Assembly: GCA_036788195.1 (NCBI GenBank)
Contig: DAIQNX010000020.1
Coordinates: 1-51,852 of the forward strand
DNA length: 51,852 nucleotides
Direction of reading: 5' to 3'
DNA from: CALFXN01 sp937957815
GTDB taxonomy: Bacteria; Synergistota; Synergistia; Synergistales; Aminobacteriaceae
In this document: positions 23,469 to 32,196 of the stretch, one piece after another
Layout: the number at the start of each line of letters is the position of its first letter
Position numbering within the stretch: the stretch's first letter is position 1
The notes under the pieces: model-generated
What the model was told of the DNA's origin: nothing
What the model saw: only the letters and a program-made list of their open reading frames with translations
Databases searched by the model: none
Position numbers and translations under genes: made by a program

Positions 23469-24358
23469 TCTGTCGGAACCTCCATTCCCGCGATGCGCGC
23501 AAGCTCGATCGTCCTGCGCGCCTGCGCGACGACCGGGGCATCCACCATTCGGCCGTCGACGGCGATGACGCCGACGCCCCGCTCTTCGGCCTCGCGCGCC
23601 GCCCGGACGACGCGTGAGGCCTTTCGGACTTCTTTTTCCTCCGGACGGAACGCCCGGTGAATCACGGCGACCTGCGACGGATGGATTGCGGCCTTGCCGC
23701 TGAAGCCCATGTTCGCGGCCGCGGCCGCGTCGGCGAAGAGTCCGTCGCAATCGTTCACGTTCGTGAAGACCGTGTCGAACGCGTCAACGCCGGCGGCCTT
23801 CGCCGCGGTCACGATCGCGGCGCGCGCGTAGAGCAGCTCGCCGCCGTCGCGCGTCCGCCGGATGCCGAGGTCGGCCGCGAAGTCCTGTCCTCCGATGGAG
23901 ATTCCCGAAACGCGCGGGCTCGCCGAGGCGACGTCATACGCATGAAGCAGTGAGCGGGCAGTCTCAACCATGGCCTGGATGACCACGCTTCCTTCCGGCA
24001 GTCCGGCCTCGCGCTCGATGCGGGTCATCAGCGCATCCGCGCGGAGGACATCATCGGCGCCGTCGGTCTTCGGCAATCGGATGCCGTCCGGGCGCGCCGG
24101 AACGATCGCGCGGATGTCCTCCTTGAAGAAGGGCGTATCCGCGCCGTTCACGCGGACGAACACGGTCGTCCCCATAAAATCCAGCGTCTCGAGCGCATGC
24201 CGGACGAGCGACCGCGCCGCGTCCTTCTCCGTCAGCGCCACGGCGTCCTCGAGATCCAGGATGACCGCGTCCGCCCCGAGAACCATGCAGTTCTGCACCA
24301 TCGACGGGGAGTTGCCGGGCACGTACAGCAGCGACCGCAACGGTCCCGAAGTTCTCAC
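23465..24358 (-). CDS. citE: Citrate lyase-type beta subunit (citryl-ACP lyase), locus A
   Basis: A TIM-barrel lyase of the CitE/HpcH-HpaI family, about 297 residues from GTG 24358. Seen: LRSLLYVPGNSPSMVQN, DAVILDLEDAVALTEKDAAR, VFVRVNGADTPFFKEDI with the conserved Arg, VVIQAMVETARSLL with the metal-ligand Glu, SIGGQDFAADLG with the metal-ligand Asp, and SGKAAIHPSQV. It cleaves the citryl-ACP thioester to oxaloacetate and acetyl-ACP. The GTG start lies eight bases after AGGGAG and matches the N-terminal length of the second CitE in this window; ATG 24367 sits directly on the ribosome binding site and is less likely. It follows tctA after 13 bases. Confidence 0.93.
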   Translation of the reverse strand: MRTSGPLRSLLYVPGNSPSMVQNCMVLGADAVILDLEDAVALTEKDAARSLVRHALETLDFMGTTVFVRVNGADTPFFKEDIRAIVPARPDGIRLPKTDGADDVLRADALMTRIEREAGLPEGSVVIQAMVETARSLLHAYDVASASPRVSGISIGGQDFAADLGIRRTRDGGELLYARAAIVTAAKAAGVDAFDTVFTNVNDCDGLFADAAAAANMGFSGKAAIHPSQVAVIHRAFRPEEKEVRKASRVVRAAREAEERGVGVIAVDGRMVDAPVVAQARRTIELARIAGMEVPTE

Positions 24359-24371
24359 GCTGATCATCTCC

Positions 24372-25868
24372 CTACGGGCGGACGTCGGTGATCTTCCGGC
24401 GCTTCCTGAGCGAATAGACGATCGATATGGCGGCGAGGACCAGAAGCGTCAGGGATATCGGCTTCTCGACGAAGAACAACAGGTTTCCGTTTCCGATCGT
24501 CATCGCGTTCCGGAACGCCTGTTCCGTGGTTCCCCCGAGAATGAGCGCGAGCACCAGAGGCGGCAGCGGGATGTCGAGCTTCATCAGCAGATATCCGCCG
24601 AGCGCGAACAGGGAGACCAGGATGAAATCGAAGGAGCTGTAGTTCAGGAAGTACGTCCCCATGAACCCCATGCCCAGAATCATCGGCAGCATGATGCGCT
24701 GCGGTATCCGGAGGAGCTGCACGAGCGGAACCGCGAGCGGCAGGTTGATGACGAGGAGGATGATGTTGCCGACGATCATCGACGCGATGACGCCCCACGC
24801 GATCTCCGGATGCTGCTGGAAGAGGATCGGGCCGGGGCGCACGCCGAGCATCATGAGCGCGCCGAGCATGACGGCCGTGGTCCCCGAACCGGGAATCCCG
24901 AGCGTGAGCAGCGGCACCATCGCGCCGCAGGAGCACGCGTTGTTCGCCGCCTCGGGCGCCGCAAGTCCTTCGATGGCGCCCTTGCCGAACTTCTCGGGGT
25001 GTTTGCTGAGCGATTTCTCCACCGCATAGGACATGAACGTCGCGATCGTCCCGCCCATTCCCGGCAGGACGCCGACGACGAATCCGAGCGGCGAGCTGCG
25101 GAGCATCGGCACGAGGCACTTCTTGAAGTCCGCCCAGCTCACCCACACGCGGCCGATCGTCTTCGAGTCGACCCGGTACTCCGTGTTGATGTCCCGGTAG
25201 TTCTTGAAAACCTCCGCCACGGCGTAAATTCCGATCATGACGACGAGGAAGTCGATGCCGTCCTGGAGGTCCGTGACGCCGAACGTGTAGCGGATCACGC
25301 CCGACTGACCGTCGATGCCGACGGTCGCGAGCATGAAGCCGATTCCCATGGAGATGAAGCCCTTGAGCAGGCTCCCCTCAGAGAGCGTGACCGTCGCCGT
25401 GAGCGCGAAGAGCATCAGCGAGAACATCTCCGCAGGGCCGAACTTGAGCGCGACGGACGCGACGGGTTGCGTGAGGAAGATCAGAAAGATCATTCCGAGC
25501 GTCCCGCCGATGAACGACGCGATCGCCGATATCGCGAGCGCCGGTCCCGCCTGGCCGTTCTTCGTCATCGGGTAGCCGTCGAAGCACGAAACGATCGCGG
25601 ACGAATCGCCGGGCGTATTGATCATGATGGAGGCGCGCGATCCGCCGAACATCGCGCCGTAGTACACGGCGCACATCGTGATGAGCGCCGTGGCCGGGTT
25701 CATGCCGTACGTGATCGGGATCAGGATCGCGACCCCGGTCGCGGGGCCGAGTCCCGGCAGCATTCCCATGATCGTTCCGAGCAGTCCTCCGAAAAAGACC
25801 CAGAGGACGTTGATCGGCGTCAGCGCCGTCTGGAGACCGATTCCGAGATTCTGGAAGATGATGTCCAT
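24372..25868 (-). CDS. tctA: Tripartite tricarboxylate transporter, large permease
   Basis: A 498-residue polytopic protein of the TctA family (about 12 segments). Typical stretches are PINVLWVFFGGLLGTIMGML, PGLGPATGVAILIPITYG, YYGAMFGGSRASIMINTPGD, PLGFVVGVLPGMGGTIATFM and CGAMVPLLTLGIPGSGTTAV; the two related PGxG / GIPG loops come from the internal duplication that binds the substrate path. With TctB and TctC it imports a di- or tricarboxylate, driven by the ion gradient. It directly precedes citE, so the cargo is probably the lyase substrate or its precursor. ATG 25868 follows a G-rich ribosome binding site. Confidence 0.95.
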   Translation of the reverse strand: MDIIFQNLGIGLQTALTPINVLWVFFGGLLGTIMGMLPGLGPATGVAILIPITYGMNPATALITMCAVYYGAMFGGSRASIMINTPGDSSAIVSCFDGYPMTKNGQAGPALAISAIASFIGGTLGMIFLIFLTQPVASVALKFGPAEMFSLMLFALTATVTLSEGSLLKGFISMGIGFMLATVGIDGQSGVIRYTFGVTDLQDGIDFLVVMIGIYAVAEVFKNYRDINTEYRVDSKTIGRVWVSWADFKKCLVPMLRSSPLGFVVGVLPGMGGTIATFMSYAVEKSLSKHPEKFGKGAIEGLAAPEAANNACSCGAMVPLLTLGIPGSGTTAVMLGALMMLGVRPGPILFQQHPEIAWGVIASMIVGNIILLVINLPLAVPLVQLLRIPQRIMLPMILGMGFMGTYFLNYSSFDFILVSLFALGGYLLMKLDIPLPPLVLALILGGTTEQAFRNAMTIGNGNLLFFVEKPISLTLLVLAAISIVYSLRKRRKITDVRP

Positions 25869-25890
25869 TATGATTCCCCCCCCGACTGCC

Positions 25891-26370
25891 CTAGAACGGC
25901 AGGAAGCCCAGAAGTCCCCTGGGCAAGCTCAGCTTCAGGAGTACCGCGAAGACGCCGAAGCTCACGAGGGAAAACGAAATCGAGATGACGGCGTTCTCCA
26001 GATGACGCCGGACGTTGATGAACGACGTGACCGCGAACATGAACAGGATCGTGGCGATGACGTACCCGAGCCAGTCGAGAACCATGCCGTAGACGACGCC
26101 GCAGACCATCGTGAGCGCGATGCGCGTCCAGACGTCACGCTCCTGCACGAAGCGGAGCGAAAACGCCTCGCCCGGCTTCCCCGCGCGCTCCCTTCTGTCG
26201 GCGGCGACGAGCGCGCCGCCGGAGAGCATCATGACGACGGAGACGATGACCGGAAAGAGCTTCGGCCCGACCTCGTCTCCTGCCGTGACCTCGGGAAGCA
26301 GCAACGTCGACGCGAGATACGCCGCGCCCAGAATAAGCGCGAAAAGTCCGGAAACGGTATTCTTGGTCAT
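25891..26370 (-). CDS. tctB: Tripartite tricarboxylate transporter, small permease
   Basis: A 159-residue protein with four transmembrane segments, as usual for TctB: VSGLFALILGAAYLASTLLL, GPKLFPVIVSVVMMLSGGAL (with the family's GPxxFP motif), IALTMVCGVVYGMVLDWLGY-VIATILFMF, and the C-terminal VISISFSLVSFGVFAVLLK with LPRGLL. GGAGGAGG lies just before ATG 26370. It is 22 bases upstream of tctA and separated from tctC by 128 bases that contain a hairpin. Confidence 0.9.
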   Translation of the reverse strand: MTKNTVSGLFALILGAAYLASTLLLPEVTAGDEVGPKLFPVIVSVVMMLSGGALVAADRRERAGKPGEAFSLRFVQERDVWTRIALTMVCGVVYGMVLDWLGYVIATILFMFAVTSFINVRRHLENAVISISFSLVSFGVFAVLLKLSLPRGLLGFLPF

Positions 26371-26442
26371 TTCGGACCTCCTCCAGAGAACTGGTTTTGA
26401 ACGAACCGCGACGCTGCCGCCGGAAGGACGGACGTCGGAAAA

Positions 26443-26476
26443 GGCGGCGGAAAGCGCGCAATCCGCCTTCCGCCGC
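26443..26476 (-). terminator. Intercistronic hairpin between tctC and tctB
   Basis: GGCGGCGGAA (26443-26452) can pair with TTCCGCCGC in 26468-26476, extended inward by AGCG/CGC pairs, in the gap after the tctC stop. There is no U-tract. As after dctP, this probably stabilises or partly terminates the message downstream of the abundant binding-protein gene. Confidence 0.5.
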
Positions 26477-26498
26477 TGCGTGAACGCGCGAATCTCCG

Positions 26499-27476
26499 CT
26501 ATTTGCTCAGTCCGACCGCCTTGAACAACTCCTTCGACCCCTCGTTCGTCTTCTCCAGGAATTTCTCGTTATCCGCGGCGTTGAGATAGTACGGATCCCA
26601 TCCGAGCTTCTCGAGCGACTCCTTCCACGTCTTGCTCGCGACCATCTTCGCCATCGCGCCGTCCCAGAACGCCTTCATCTCGTCCGTGATCCCGGGAGCG
26701 GCGATGACGCCGCGCCAGTGCGGGAAGATGTGGTCGACCCCCTGCTCTTTCCACGTCGCGACATCGGTAAGCAGCGGATGTCGTTCGGGGGAGCTGATGC
26801 CGATGAGCCGGACCTTGCCGGCCTTGTGCTGCTCGAGCGTTTCCGCCATGCTGATCGTGATCGCCTTGACGTGTCCGCCCATGAGAGCCGGGATCTGTTC
26901 GGCGGCCGTGTTCGGATAGACGACGAGCTTTATCGTCTTGGGATCGACGCCGTACGCCTTGGCGAGCATCAGGAGCTGGATGTGGTCGTCATTGCCGAGC
27001 GCCGGGCCGACTCCGATCGGCATCGAAGCGGGATCCTTCTTGAGCGCCTCGAAGAACTCCTTGCCGGTCTTCCACGGCGAGTCCGCCGCAACGGCGACGA
27101 CTTCCCATTCCGCCTGAAGATTCGCGATGACCGTAAAATCCCTGAATGTCAGATCGCTCTTGCCGAGAAGATTGTTCTGGAGGATGAGTGCCGAGGTCAC
27201 CGCAAGGAACTCCCCCTGCCCCTTCTTGCCCCTGAGGTACGTCCACCCCGTCGCTCCGCCGCCGCCGGGCTTGTTCGTCACGACGATGGGAACGTTCACG
27301 ATCTTCTCTTCGGTCAGCGCCTTCTGCATCGTCCGGGCCAGAAGGTCCCATCCGCCGCCGGGGCCGGCCGGAGCGACGATCTCCACCGGTCTCGCCGGAG
27401 CCCATGCCGCCCACCCGAGCGACGCGCCGCACAGAACCACCATCGCCAGAACGCCGATTCCAAGAACCTTTCTCAT
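26499..27476 (-). CDS. tctC: Tripartite tricarboxylate transporter substrate-binding protein
   Basis: A 325-residue secreted protein of the TctC (Bug) family. The signal peptide is residues 1-23 (MRKVLGIGVLAMVVLCGASL, cleaved near GWA). The mature protein starts WAPARPVEIVAPAGPGGGWD, the family's 'PxxPGGxxD' ligand loop, followed by VVTNKPGGGGATGWTYLRG, the second signature, and VYPNTAAEQIPALMGGHVKAI. It delivers a carboxylate to TctAB. ATG 27476 follows AAAGGAGGGGTGA. It is the first transporter gene after the metallo-beta-lactamase-fold gene, with a small hairpin in between. Confidence 0.94.
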   Translation of the reverse strand: MRKVLGIGVLAMVVLCGASLGWAAWAPARPVEIVAPAGPGGGWDLLARTMQKALTEEKIVNVPIVVTNKPGGGGATGWTYLRGKKGQGEFLAVTSALILQNNLLGKSDLTFRDFTVIANLQAEWEVVAVAADSPWKTGKEFFEALKKDPASMPIGVGPALGNDDHIQLLMLAKAYGVDPKTIKLVVYPNTAAEQIPALMGGHVKAITISMAETLEQHKAGKVRLIGISSPERHPLLTDVATWKEQGVDHIFPHWRGVIAAPGITDEMKAFWDGAMAKMVASKTWKESLEKLGWDPYYLNAADNEKFLEKTNEGSKELFKAVGLSK

Positions 27477-27500
27477 ACATTCACCCCTCCTTTTCGTCTG

Positions 27501-27519
27501 GACACCCCCTCGGGGTGTC
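27501..27519 (-). other. Small hairpin upstream of tctC
   Basis: GACACCCC and GGGGTGTC form a perfect 8-bp stem with a 3-base loop, 25 bases before the tctC start and just after the stop of the preceding gene. No U-tract; perhaps a processing or stability element for the tctC message. Confidence 0.5.
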
Positions 27520-27536
27520 GAGTACTCGAGTTTCGG

Positions 27537-28304
27537 CTACGGAAGAACCTCCGGTTCGTCGAGGCGCTGCGGCAGCAGCACGACGCGCGGGAACTCCCGC
27601 GTGAAGATGTCGCGCACGGCGTTCCACGCCCGACGTTCCGGGTCGAAGCGGTTGTGGCACATGACCCGCGCGGGGCGAAGCATGTCGACGACTTCCAGAA
27701 AACGTCGGAGAGCATCTTCCCTCGAAACCGCCATCCCCGCCCCCCAGAGCGGCAGGCACGCGAGATCGATGCGCGGGCATTCCGCGGCGAGCTCGCGGAA
27801 CACGGGATCGGGAACGCAGTCCCCGACATGAATGACTGTCGTCTCTCCGAGCGCGAAACGGTAGAACCCGTTCGGTTCGCAGGGTACGACCGCGTCTTCG
27901 GACGAAAGCGCCGGCGCTTCCGGATGCGGACACACGCGGTACGTCGCGTCGAACACGTCCCCGTGCATCGTCCACCCGTCGCCGACCTCCCGCACGGCGA
28001 CACCTGCGCCCCGGGTCCGTCTGATATATTCCGCCAGCGGTTCCGGAGCGTAGAGAGGCGCGGCGCACGCCGCCGCGATGTCGGCCGAGTCCCCACGTCC
28101 CCAGTGTCCCGGGTGCCCGTGCGTGACGAAGACGTGCGTCGCGCGCCCTGGTCGAAAGTCCCGGAGGTCGAGGGAGCAGCCCGGGTTTCCCCGGATCCAC
28201 GGATCGACGGCGATCCGGACTGCGGGCGACGCGATCTCGAAGAACGCGTTACCGCGCCAGGTCACCGACACGCGTCTCCCGGAGCGGCCCTCGTCTCGAC
28301 GCAT
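27537..28304 (-). CDS. Metallo-beta-lactamase-fold protein with altered metal motif
   Basis: A 255-residue protein of the UlaG/UPF0173-like branch of the metallo-beta-lactamase fold: VSVTWRGNAFFEIAS, IAVDPWIRGNPGCSL, ATHVFVTHGHPGHWGRGDSA, TTVIHVGDCVPDPVF, LACLPLWGAGMAVS and ARVMCHNRFDP. The canonical HxHxDH reads H62-G-H64-P-G66-H67, so the metal-2 aspartate is replaced by Gly; the later Asp162 (HVGD) and His217 (MCHNRF) are kept. It may bind one metal or be catalytically altered. The substrate is unknown; in sugar-acid operons UlaG acts as a lactonase, so lactone hydrolysis for the transported acid is possible, an inference. ATG 28304 lies two bases after the GntR stop; translation is probably coupled. 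Confidence 0.8.
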   Translation of the reverse strand: MRRDEGRSGRRVSVTWRGNAFFEIASPAVRIAVDPWIRGNPGCSLDLRDFRPGRATHVFVTHGHPGHWGRGDSADIAAACAAPLYAPEPLAEYIRRTRGAGVAVREVGDGWTMHGDVFDATYRVCPHPEAPALSSEDAVVPCEPNGFYRFALGETTVIHVGDCVPDPVFRELAAECPRIDLACLPLWGAGMAVSREDALRRFLEVVDMLRPARVMCHNRFDPERRAWNAVRDIFTREFPRVVLLPQRLDEPEVLP

Positions 28305-28306
28305 CG

Positions 28307-28978
28307 TCAGACGTAGTCCTGCCCGGGTTCCATGTCGATCGCCTCGAAAAACGACCGGAACGACGCATCGAGGTGTTCCTGCCAGAGCGCACACGCGCCG
28401 TCCTCGTCTCGGGCCTCGAGAAGGCCGAGAAGACGCTCGCGCGTTTCGAAGCTCTTCCAGAGCCGAGCGGTGATGATCACGCGCACGACGCTGAACCGCT
28501 GGAGGTAGTCGCGGTGCGTCCATATCAGGGAAATCAGGCGCGGAATGCGGCAGACATCGATCAGTATCCTGTTGTAGCGCGCGGCGAGGGGAATCAGCGC
28601 CTCTGCGAGGTTCTCCGCAGGAACCTGCGACTTCACCTCCGCCGCCTCGCGGACGACGTCCCGCAGCGAGTCGAGTTCCCCGGCTGTGATCTTCCTGGCC
28701 GCGTAGCGGACCGCAAGGCCTTCGATCGCCTTTCGGATCGCGAAGATGTGCGCGATCTCCTCGCGCGTGATTCCCGTCACGACCGTCCCCTTGCCGGGCT
28801 TGCGCTCGACGAGCCCTTCCGCCTCGAGCTTCCGGAGCGCCTCGCGGACGGGCATCCGGCTGACGCCGAAGCGCTCGGCGAGGTCCGTATCCGTGAGTTG
28901 CGTCCCCGAGGCCAGTTCGCCGACTATGATCGCCTTGCGGAGGTAGTCGTAGATCACCTCGCGGTACGACTTCATCAC
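28307..28978 (-). CDS. GntR-family regulator with FCD domain, locus A
   Basis: A 223-residue regulator: winged helix SYREVIYDYLRKAIIVGELA, LTDTDLAERFGVSRMPVREA, LRKLEAEGLVERKPGKGTVV; then an FCD domain with FAIRKAIEGLAV, ARYNRILIDVC and LWQEHLDASF. The usual FCD Asp/His ligand set is only partly recognisable (ARYNRIL in place of NxxFH), so a metal-independent ligand mode is possible. The start is GTG 28978 (six bases after AAGGA) or the adjacent ATG 28975. It is the first gene of the minus-strand half of locus A and diverges from the aconitase gene; the 22-bp palindrome at 29036-29057 between them is its probable operator. Confidence 0.9.
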   Translation of the reverse strand: MMKSYREVIYDYLRKAIIVGELASGTQLTDTDLAERFGVSRMPVREALRKLEAEGLVERKPGKGTVVTGITREEIAHIFAIRKAIEGLAVRYAARKITAGELDSLRDVVREAAEVKSQVPAENLAEALIPLAARYNRILIDVCRIPRLISLIWTHRDYLQRFSVVRVIITARLWKSFETRERLLGLLEARDEDGACALWQEHLDASFRSFFEAIDMEPGQDYV

Positions 28979-29035
28979 GGGGATTCCTTCGGAAAAAGCG
29001 ATAATGGCGATCCTCTCCCCTCAGGATGTCTCATA

Positions 29036-29057
29036 TGGATCATGGATCCATGATCCA
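29036..29057. promoter_or_regulatory. Perfect 22-bp palindrome, operator candidate for the locus A GntR protein
   Basis: The half-site TGGATCATGGA is followed directly by its exact reverse complement TCCATGATCCA. It lies 57 bases upstream of the GntR start and 64 bases upstream of the aconitase start, so it can control both directions. It overlaps the position of the -35 region for the aconitase promoter (-10 at 29075-29080). Confidence 0.75.
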
Positions 29058-29074
29058 AAATCACGTTCCTGAGA

Positions 29075-29080
29075 TATACT
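29075..29080 (+). promoter_or_regulatory. Candidate -10 element of the aconitase operon
   Basis: TATACT at 29075-29080 matches the -10 consensus in five of six bases, 41 bases before the start codon. The -35 region (about 29051-29057) is poor and lies in the palindrome. Confidence 0.4.
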
Positions 29081-29121
29081 ATCCCTGCAACACTATTCTG
29101 TAAAGAGAGAAGGGGAGATTC

Positions 29122-31044
29122 GTGGGATACTCCTGCGCACAGAAACTCATCCGATCGCACTGCGCCCCCGCGACCGACTTCCGGCCGGGCGGCGAGATCC
29201 CGCTGCGCATCGACCAGACGCTCACACAGGACGCGACCGGAACCATGGCGTTCCTCGAGTTCGAGGCGATGGGCGTCCCGGGGGTCCGGACGGAGCTTTC
29301 CGTGAGCTATATCGACCACAACACCCTCCAGACGGGATTCGAGAACGCCGACGATCACGCCTTTCTCGCGTCGGCAGCCGCGAAGTACGGTGTCCGTCTC
29401 TCGCGAGCCGGGAACGGAATCTGCCACTTCGTCCACCTCGAACGTTTCGCCGTTCCCGGCAGGACGCTCCTCGGCTCCGACAGCCACACGCCGACGTGCG
29501 GCGGACTCGGAATGCTCGCGATCGGGGCCGGCGGACTCGACGTCGCGATGGCCATGGGCGGATACCCGTTCGTCGTCCGGATGCCGCGGATCGTCCGCGT
29601 TCTCCTGACGGGATCGCTGCCACCGTGGTGCTCCGCGAAGGACATCGTCCTCGAACTCCTGCACCGTCTCTCGACGAGCGGCGGCGTCGGAAAGATCTTC
29701 GAGTACGCGGGGCCCGGCATCGCCACGCTCTCGGTCTACGAACGCGGCACCATCACGAACATGGGTGCGGAGCTCGGCGCGACATCGTCGGTCTTCCCGA
29801 GCGACGAGCGGACCCGCGAATTCCTGAAGATACACGACAGGGAACGGGACTACGCGCCGCTCGAAGCGGACCCGGACGCGACCTACGACGACACCGTCGA
29901 ACTGGATCTTTCGAAGCTCGAACCGCTCGTCGCGCTGCCCCACAGCCCCGACGCGGTCGTCCCGGTCCGGGAGGTCGCGGGGACGCCGCTCGACCAGGTC
30001 TTCATCGGCAGCTGCACGAACGGATCGTACCTCGACATGGCGCGCGTCGCCGCGATCCTCAGGGGGAAGGTCGTCCCGCCGAACATCTCGCTCTGCATCG
30101 CCCCGGGGTCGCGCTCGACGGTCGTTCAGCTCTCGCGCGGCGGCGAACTCGCCGATCTCGCCGAGTCGGGCGCGCGGATACTCGAGAGCGCGTGCGGCCC
30201 GTGCGTCGGCATCGGACAGGCCCCGCGCTCCGGGGGCGCGAGCCTCCGGACGTCGAACCGCAACTTCGAGGGACGCACCGGGACGAAGGACGCGCGCGTC
30301 TACCTCGCGAGCGCCGAAACCGCCGCCGCGTCCGCCCTCCGGGGGTGTATCGTCGACCCCAGGACACTCGGCGAATTTCCATCGCTGACGTGGCCCGAAT
30401 CGCTCCCGTCAGACGACCGGATGATCGTCATGCCGCCCGAGGACGGAAGCCGCGTCGACATCGTCCGGGGACCGAACATCGCGCCGCTGCCGGTCTTTCC
30501 GCCGCTCTGGGACGATCTCGACGCCGAGATCCTTCTCGTCCTCGGCGACGACGTCACGACCGACCACATCATGCCCGCCGGCGCGAAAATCCTGCCGCTC
30601 CGGTCGAATATTCCCGAGATCTCGAAGCACTGCTTCGAACTCGTCGATCCGACGTTCCCCGCCCGGGCGCGCGAATCGGGAGCCGGAGCGATCGTCGCGG
30701 GCGACAACTACGGTCAGGGATCGAGCCGCGAACACGCGGCGCTCGCCCCGCGATACCTCGGCGTCCGCGCCGTCGTCGCGAAATCGTTCGCCAGGATCCA
30801 CCGGCAGAATCTCGTCAATTTCGGCATCCTGCCCCTCCAGTTCGATGACCCCGCGGCCTACGCGCTCTTCCCGCCGGGGATGGGCGGACGCATCCGTCTC
30901 CGCGGAATGCGCCGGGCGCTCGAACTCGGCCGTTTCGAGGCGGAGTCCGACGCAGGGACTGTTCGCCTCGTCTGCCCGCTCTCGGAACGCGAGCGGGGCA
31001 TCCTCCTCGCGGGCGGCCTCTTGAATCTCGCCGCGAAGCGCTGA
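29122..31044 (+). CDS. Aconitase-family hydratase
   Basis: A 640-residue single-chain aconitase-type (de)hydratase, with a large [4Fe-4S] part and a C-terminal swivel domain. Cluster cysteines are Cys298 (GSCTNG), Cys358 and Cys361 (CGPCVG). Other signatures: YIDHNTLQTGFEN, LLGSDSHTPTCGGLGMLAIGAGGLDVA, TSNRNFEGRTGTKDARVYLA and, in the swivel, DDVTTDHIMPAG and GDNYGQGSSREHAAL with the substrate-binding SSREHAA. At 640 residues it is shorter than AcnA/AcnB (about 890) and like the short aconitase/homoaconitase-type form. It would isomerise citrate/isocitrate, aconitate or an analogue before cleavage by the lyase. GTG 29122 follows AAGGGGAGATTC. First gene of the plus-strand half of locus A, with citC and citD. 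Confidence 0.9.
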   Translation: MGYSCAQKLIRSHCAPATDFRPGGEIPLRIDQTLTQDATGTMAFLEFEAMGVPGVRTELSVSYIDHNTLQTGFENADDHAFLASAAAKYGVRLSRAGNGICHFVHLERFAVPGRTLLGSDSHTPTCGGLGMLAIGAGGLDVAMAMGGYPFVVRMPRIVRVLLTGSLPPWCSAKDIVLELLHRLSTSGGVGKIFEYAGPGIATLSVYERGTITNMGAELGATSSVFPSDERTREFLKIHDRERDYAPLEADPDATYDDTVELDLSKLEPLVALPHSPDAVVPVREVAGTPLDQVFIGSCTNGSYLDMARVAAILRGKVVPPNISLCIAPGSRSTVVQLSRGGELADLAESGARILESACGPCVGIGQAPRSGGASLRTSNRNFEGRTGTKDARVYLASAETAAASALRGCIVDPRTLGEFPSLTWPESLPSDDRMIVMPPEDGSRVDIVRGPNIAPLPVFPPLWDDLDAEILLVLGDDVTTDHIMPAGAKILPLRSNIPEISKHCFELVDPTFPARARESGAGAIVAGDNYGQGSSREHAALAPRYLGVRAVVAKSFARIHRQNLVNFGILPLQFDDPAAYALFPPGMGGRIRLRGMRRALELGRFEAESDAGTVRLVCPLSERERGILLAGGLLNLAAKR

Positions 31045-31075
31045 GCCGGCGGCGGATACCGGAGAGTCATTCGCC

Positions 31076-32152
31076 ATGTATTCGGAACGGTGGATCGGCG
31101 ACGCGGAACGAGAGGGAGCGGAACGCCGGAAGCTGCTTGAATCGCTCGCTCTCTCGGTTCCCACAACGGATCCCGGGGACCGGATCCTCGGGATCTACGA
31201 CGAATCGGACCGGCTCGTCGGAACGGGGACCCTGGTCGGCGCGACGCTCCAGTGCTTCGGCACACTGCCGGAATGCCGCGACGAAGGCATCGCCGCGCGG
31301 ATCGTCTCCGCGCTTGTGAAGGAAGCGATCCGGCAGGGTCGGACGGAGCTCTCCGTGTTCACGAAACCCGAAACGGCACCGGTTTTCGGGGCGCTCTCGT
31401 TCGACCTCGTGGCGCAGACCGACGAGGTTGCGCTGCTGGAGTGGTCCGTCGCCGGAAGGGAGCGCGGAGGGCTCGCGTCGTATCTGTCGTTCCTGTCCGC
31501 CGTCGCGGAGGGCGGCCCCGACGGAGCCGGATCGGTCGTCGTCAACGCGAATCCCTTCACGCTCGGTCACAGGTATCTCCTCGAGACGGCGGCAGCCCGC
31601 TCGCCGCGTCTGTATGTCATCGTCGTCGAGGAAGATCGCTCGGCCTTCCCGTTCGATCTGCGGTTCGAGCTCGTCCGCGCGGGAACGTCCGACCTCGCGA
31701 ACGTGTCCGTCCTTCGCGGCGGAGCGTACGTCATCTCGTCGCGGACCTTCCCGTCGTACTTCACGCGCGACGATGCCGTCGCGCGCGTCCATGCAAAACT
31801 CGACGCGACGATTTTCGCCGGGCGCATCGCCCCCGCGCTCCGCGTCTCGGAGCGCTTCGTCGGAACAGAACCCTTCTGCCCGGTCACGAGGACGTACAAC
31901 GAGACGCTGAAGCGCGTGCTGCCGCCCGCAGGGATCCGCGTGACGGAGATCCCCAGGGTCGAACACGACGGCGAGGCCATATCGGCATCGCGCGTCCGTG
32001 AGCTCATCCGCGAGGGGCGGCTCGCGGAAGCGCGGCTTCTTCTCCCCGCGACGACCTACGACGCACTCGCAGCGATAGAGAGCGGCCGCGACGACGACCG
32101 TCGGTCCGCCGCTCTCTGGAGCCGCATCACACGCGCGGGGCTCAGGCATTGA
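31076..32152 (+). CDS. citC: [Citrate (pro-3S)-lyase] ligase
   Basis: A 358-residue protein with the CitC arrangement: an N-terminal GNAT-like domain (GIYDESDRLVGTGTLVG, PECRDEGIAARIVSALVKEA) and a C-terminal nucleotidyltransferase-type ligase domain (GSVVVNANPFTLGHRYLLET, YVIVVEEDRSAFPF, EHDGEAISASRVRELI). NPFTLGHR is the HxGH-type nucleotide-binding motif. CitC uses ATP and acetate to acetylate the thiol of the CitD prosthetic group and so activates the lyase. It lies 31 bases after the aconitase and 44 bases before citD. It is the only citC in the window although two lyases are present. Confidence 0.94.
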   Translation: MYSERWIGDAEREGAERRKLLESLALSVPTTDPGDRILGIYDESDRLVGTGTLVGATLQCFGTLPECRDEGIAARIVSALVKEAIRQGRTELSVFTKPETAPVFGALSFDLVAQTDEVALLEWSVAGRERGGLASYLSFLSAVAEGGPDGAGSVVVNANPFTLGHRYLLETAAARSPRLYVIVVEEDRSAFPFDLRFELVRAGTSDLANVSVLRGGAYVISSRTFPSYFTRDDAVARVHAKLDATIFAGRIAPALRVSERFVGTEPFCPVTRTYNETLKRVLPPAGIRVTEIPRVEHDGEAISASRVRELIREGRLAEARLLLPATTYDALAAIESGRDDDRRSAALWSRITRAGLRH

Positions 32153-32196
32153 CGCGCCCCGCGGACGACGAACACGGAAAAAGGAGTGGGTATGAC

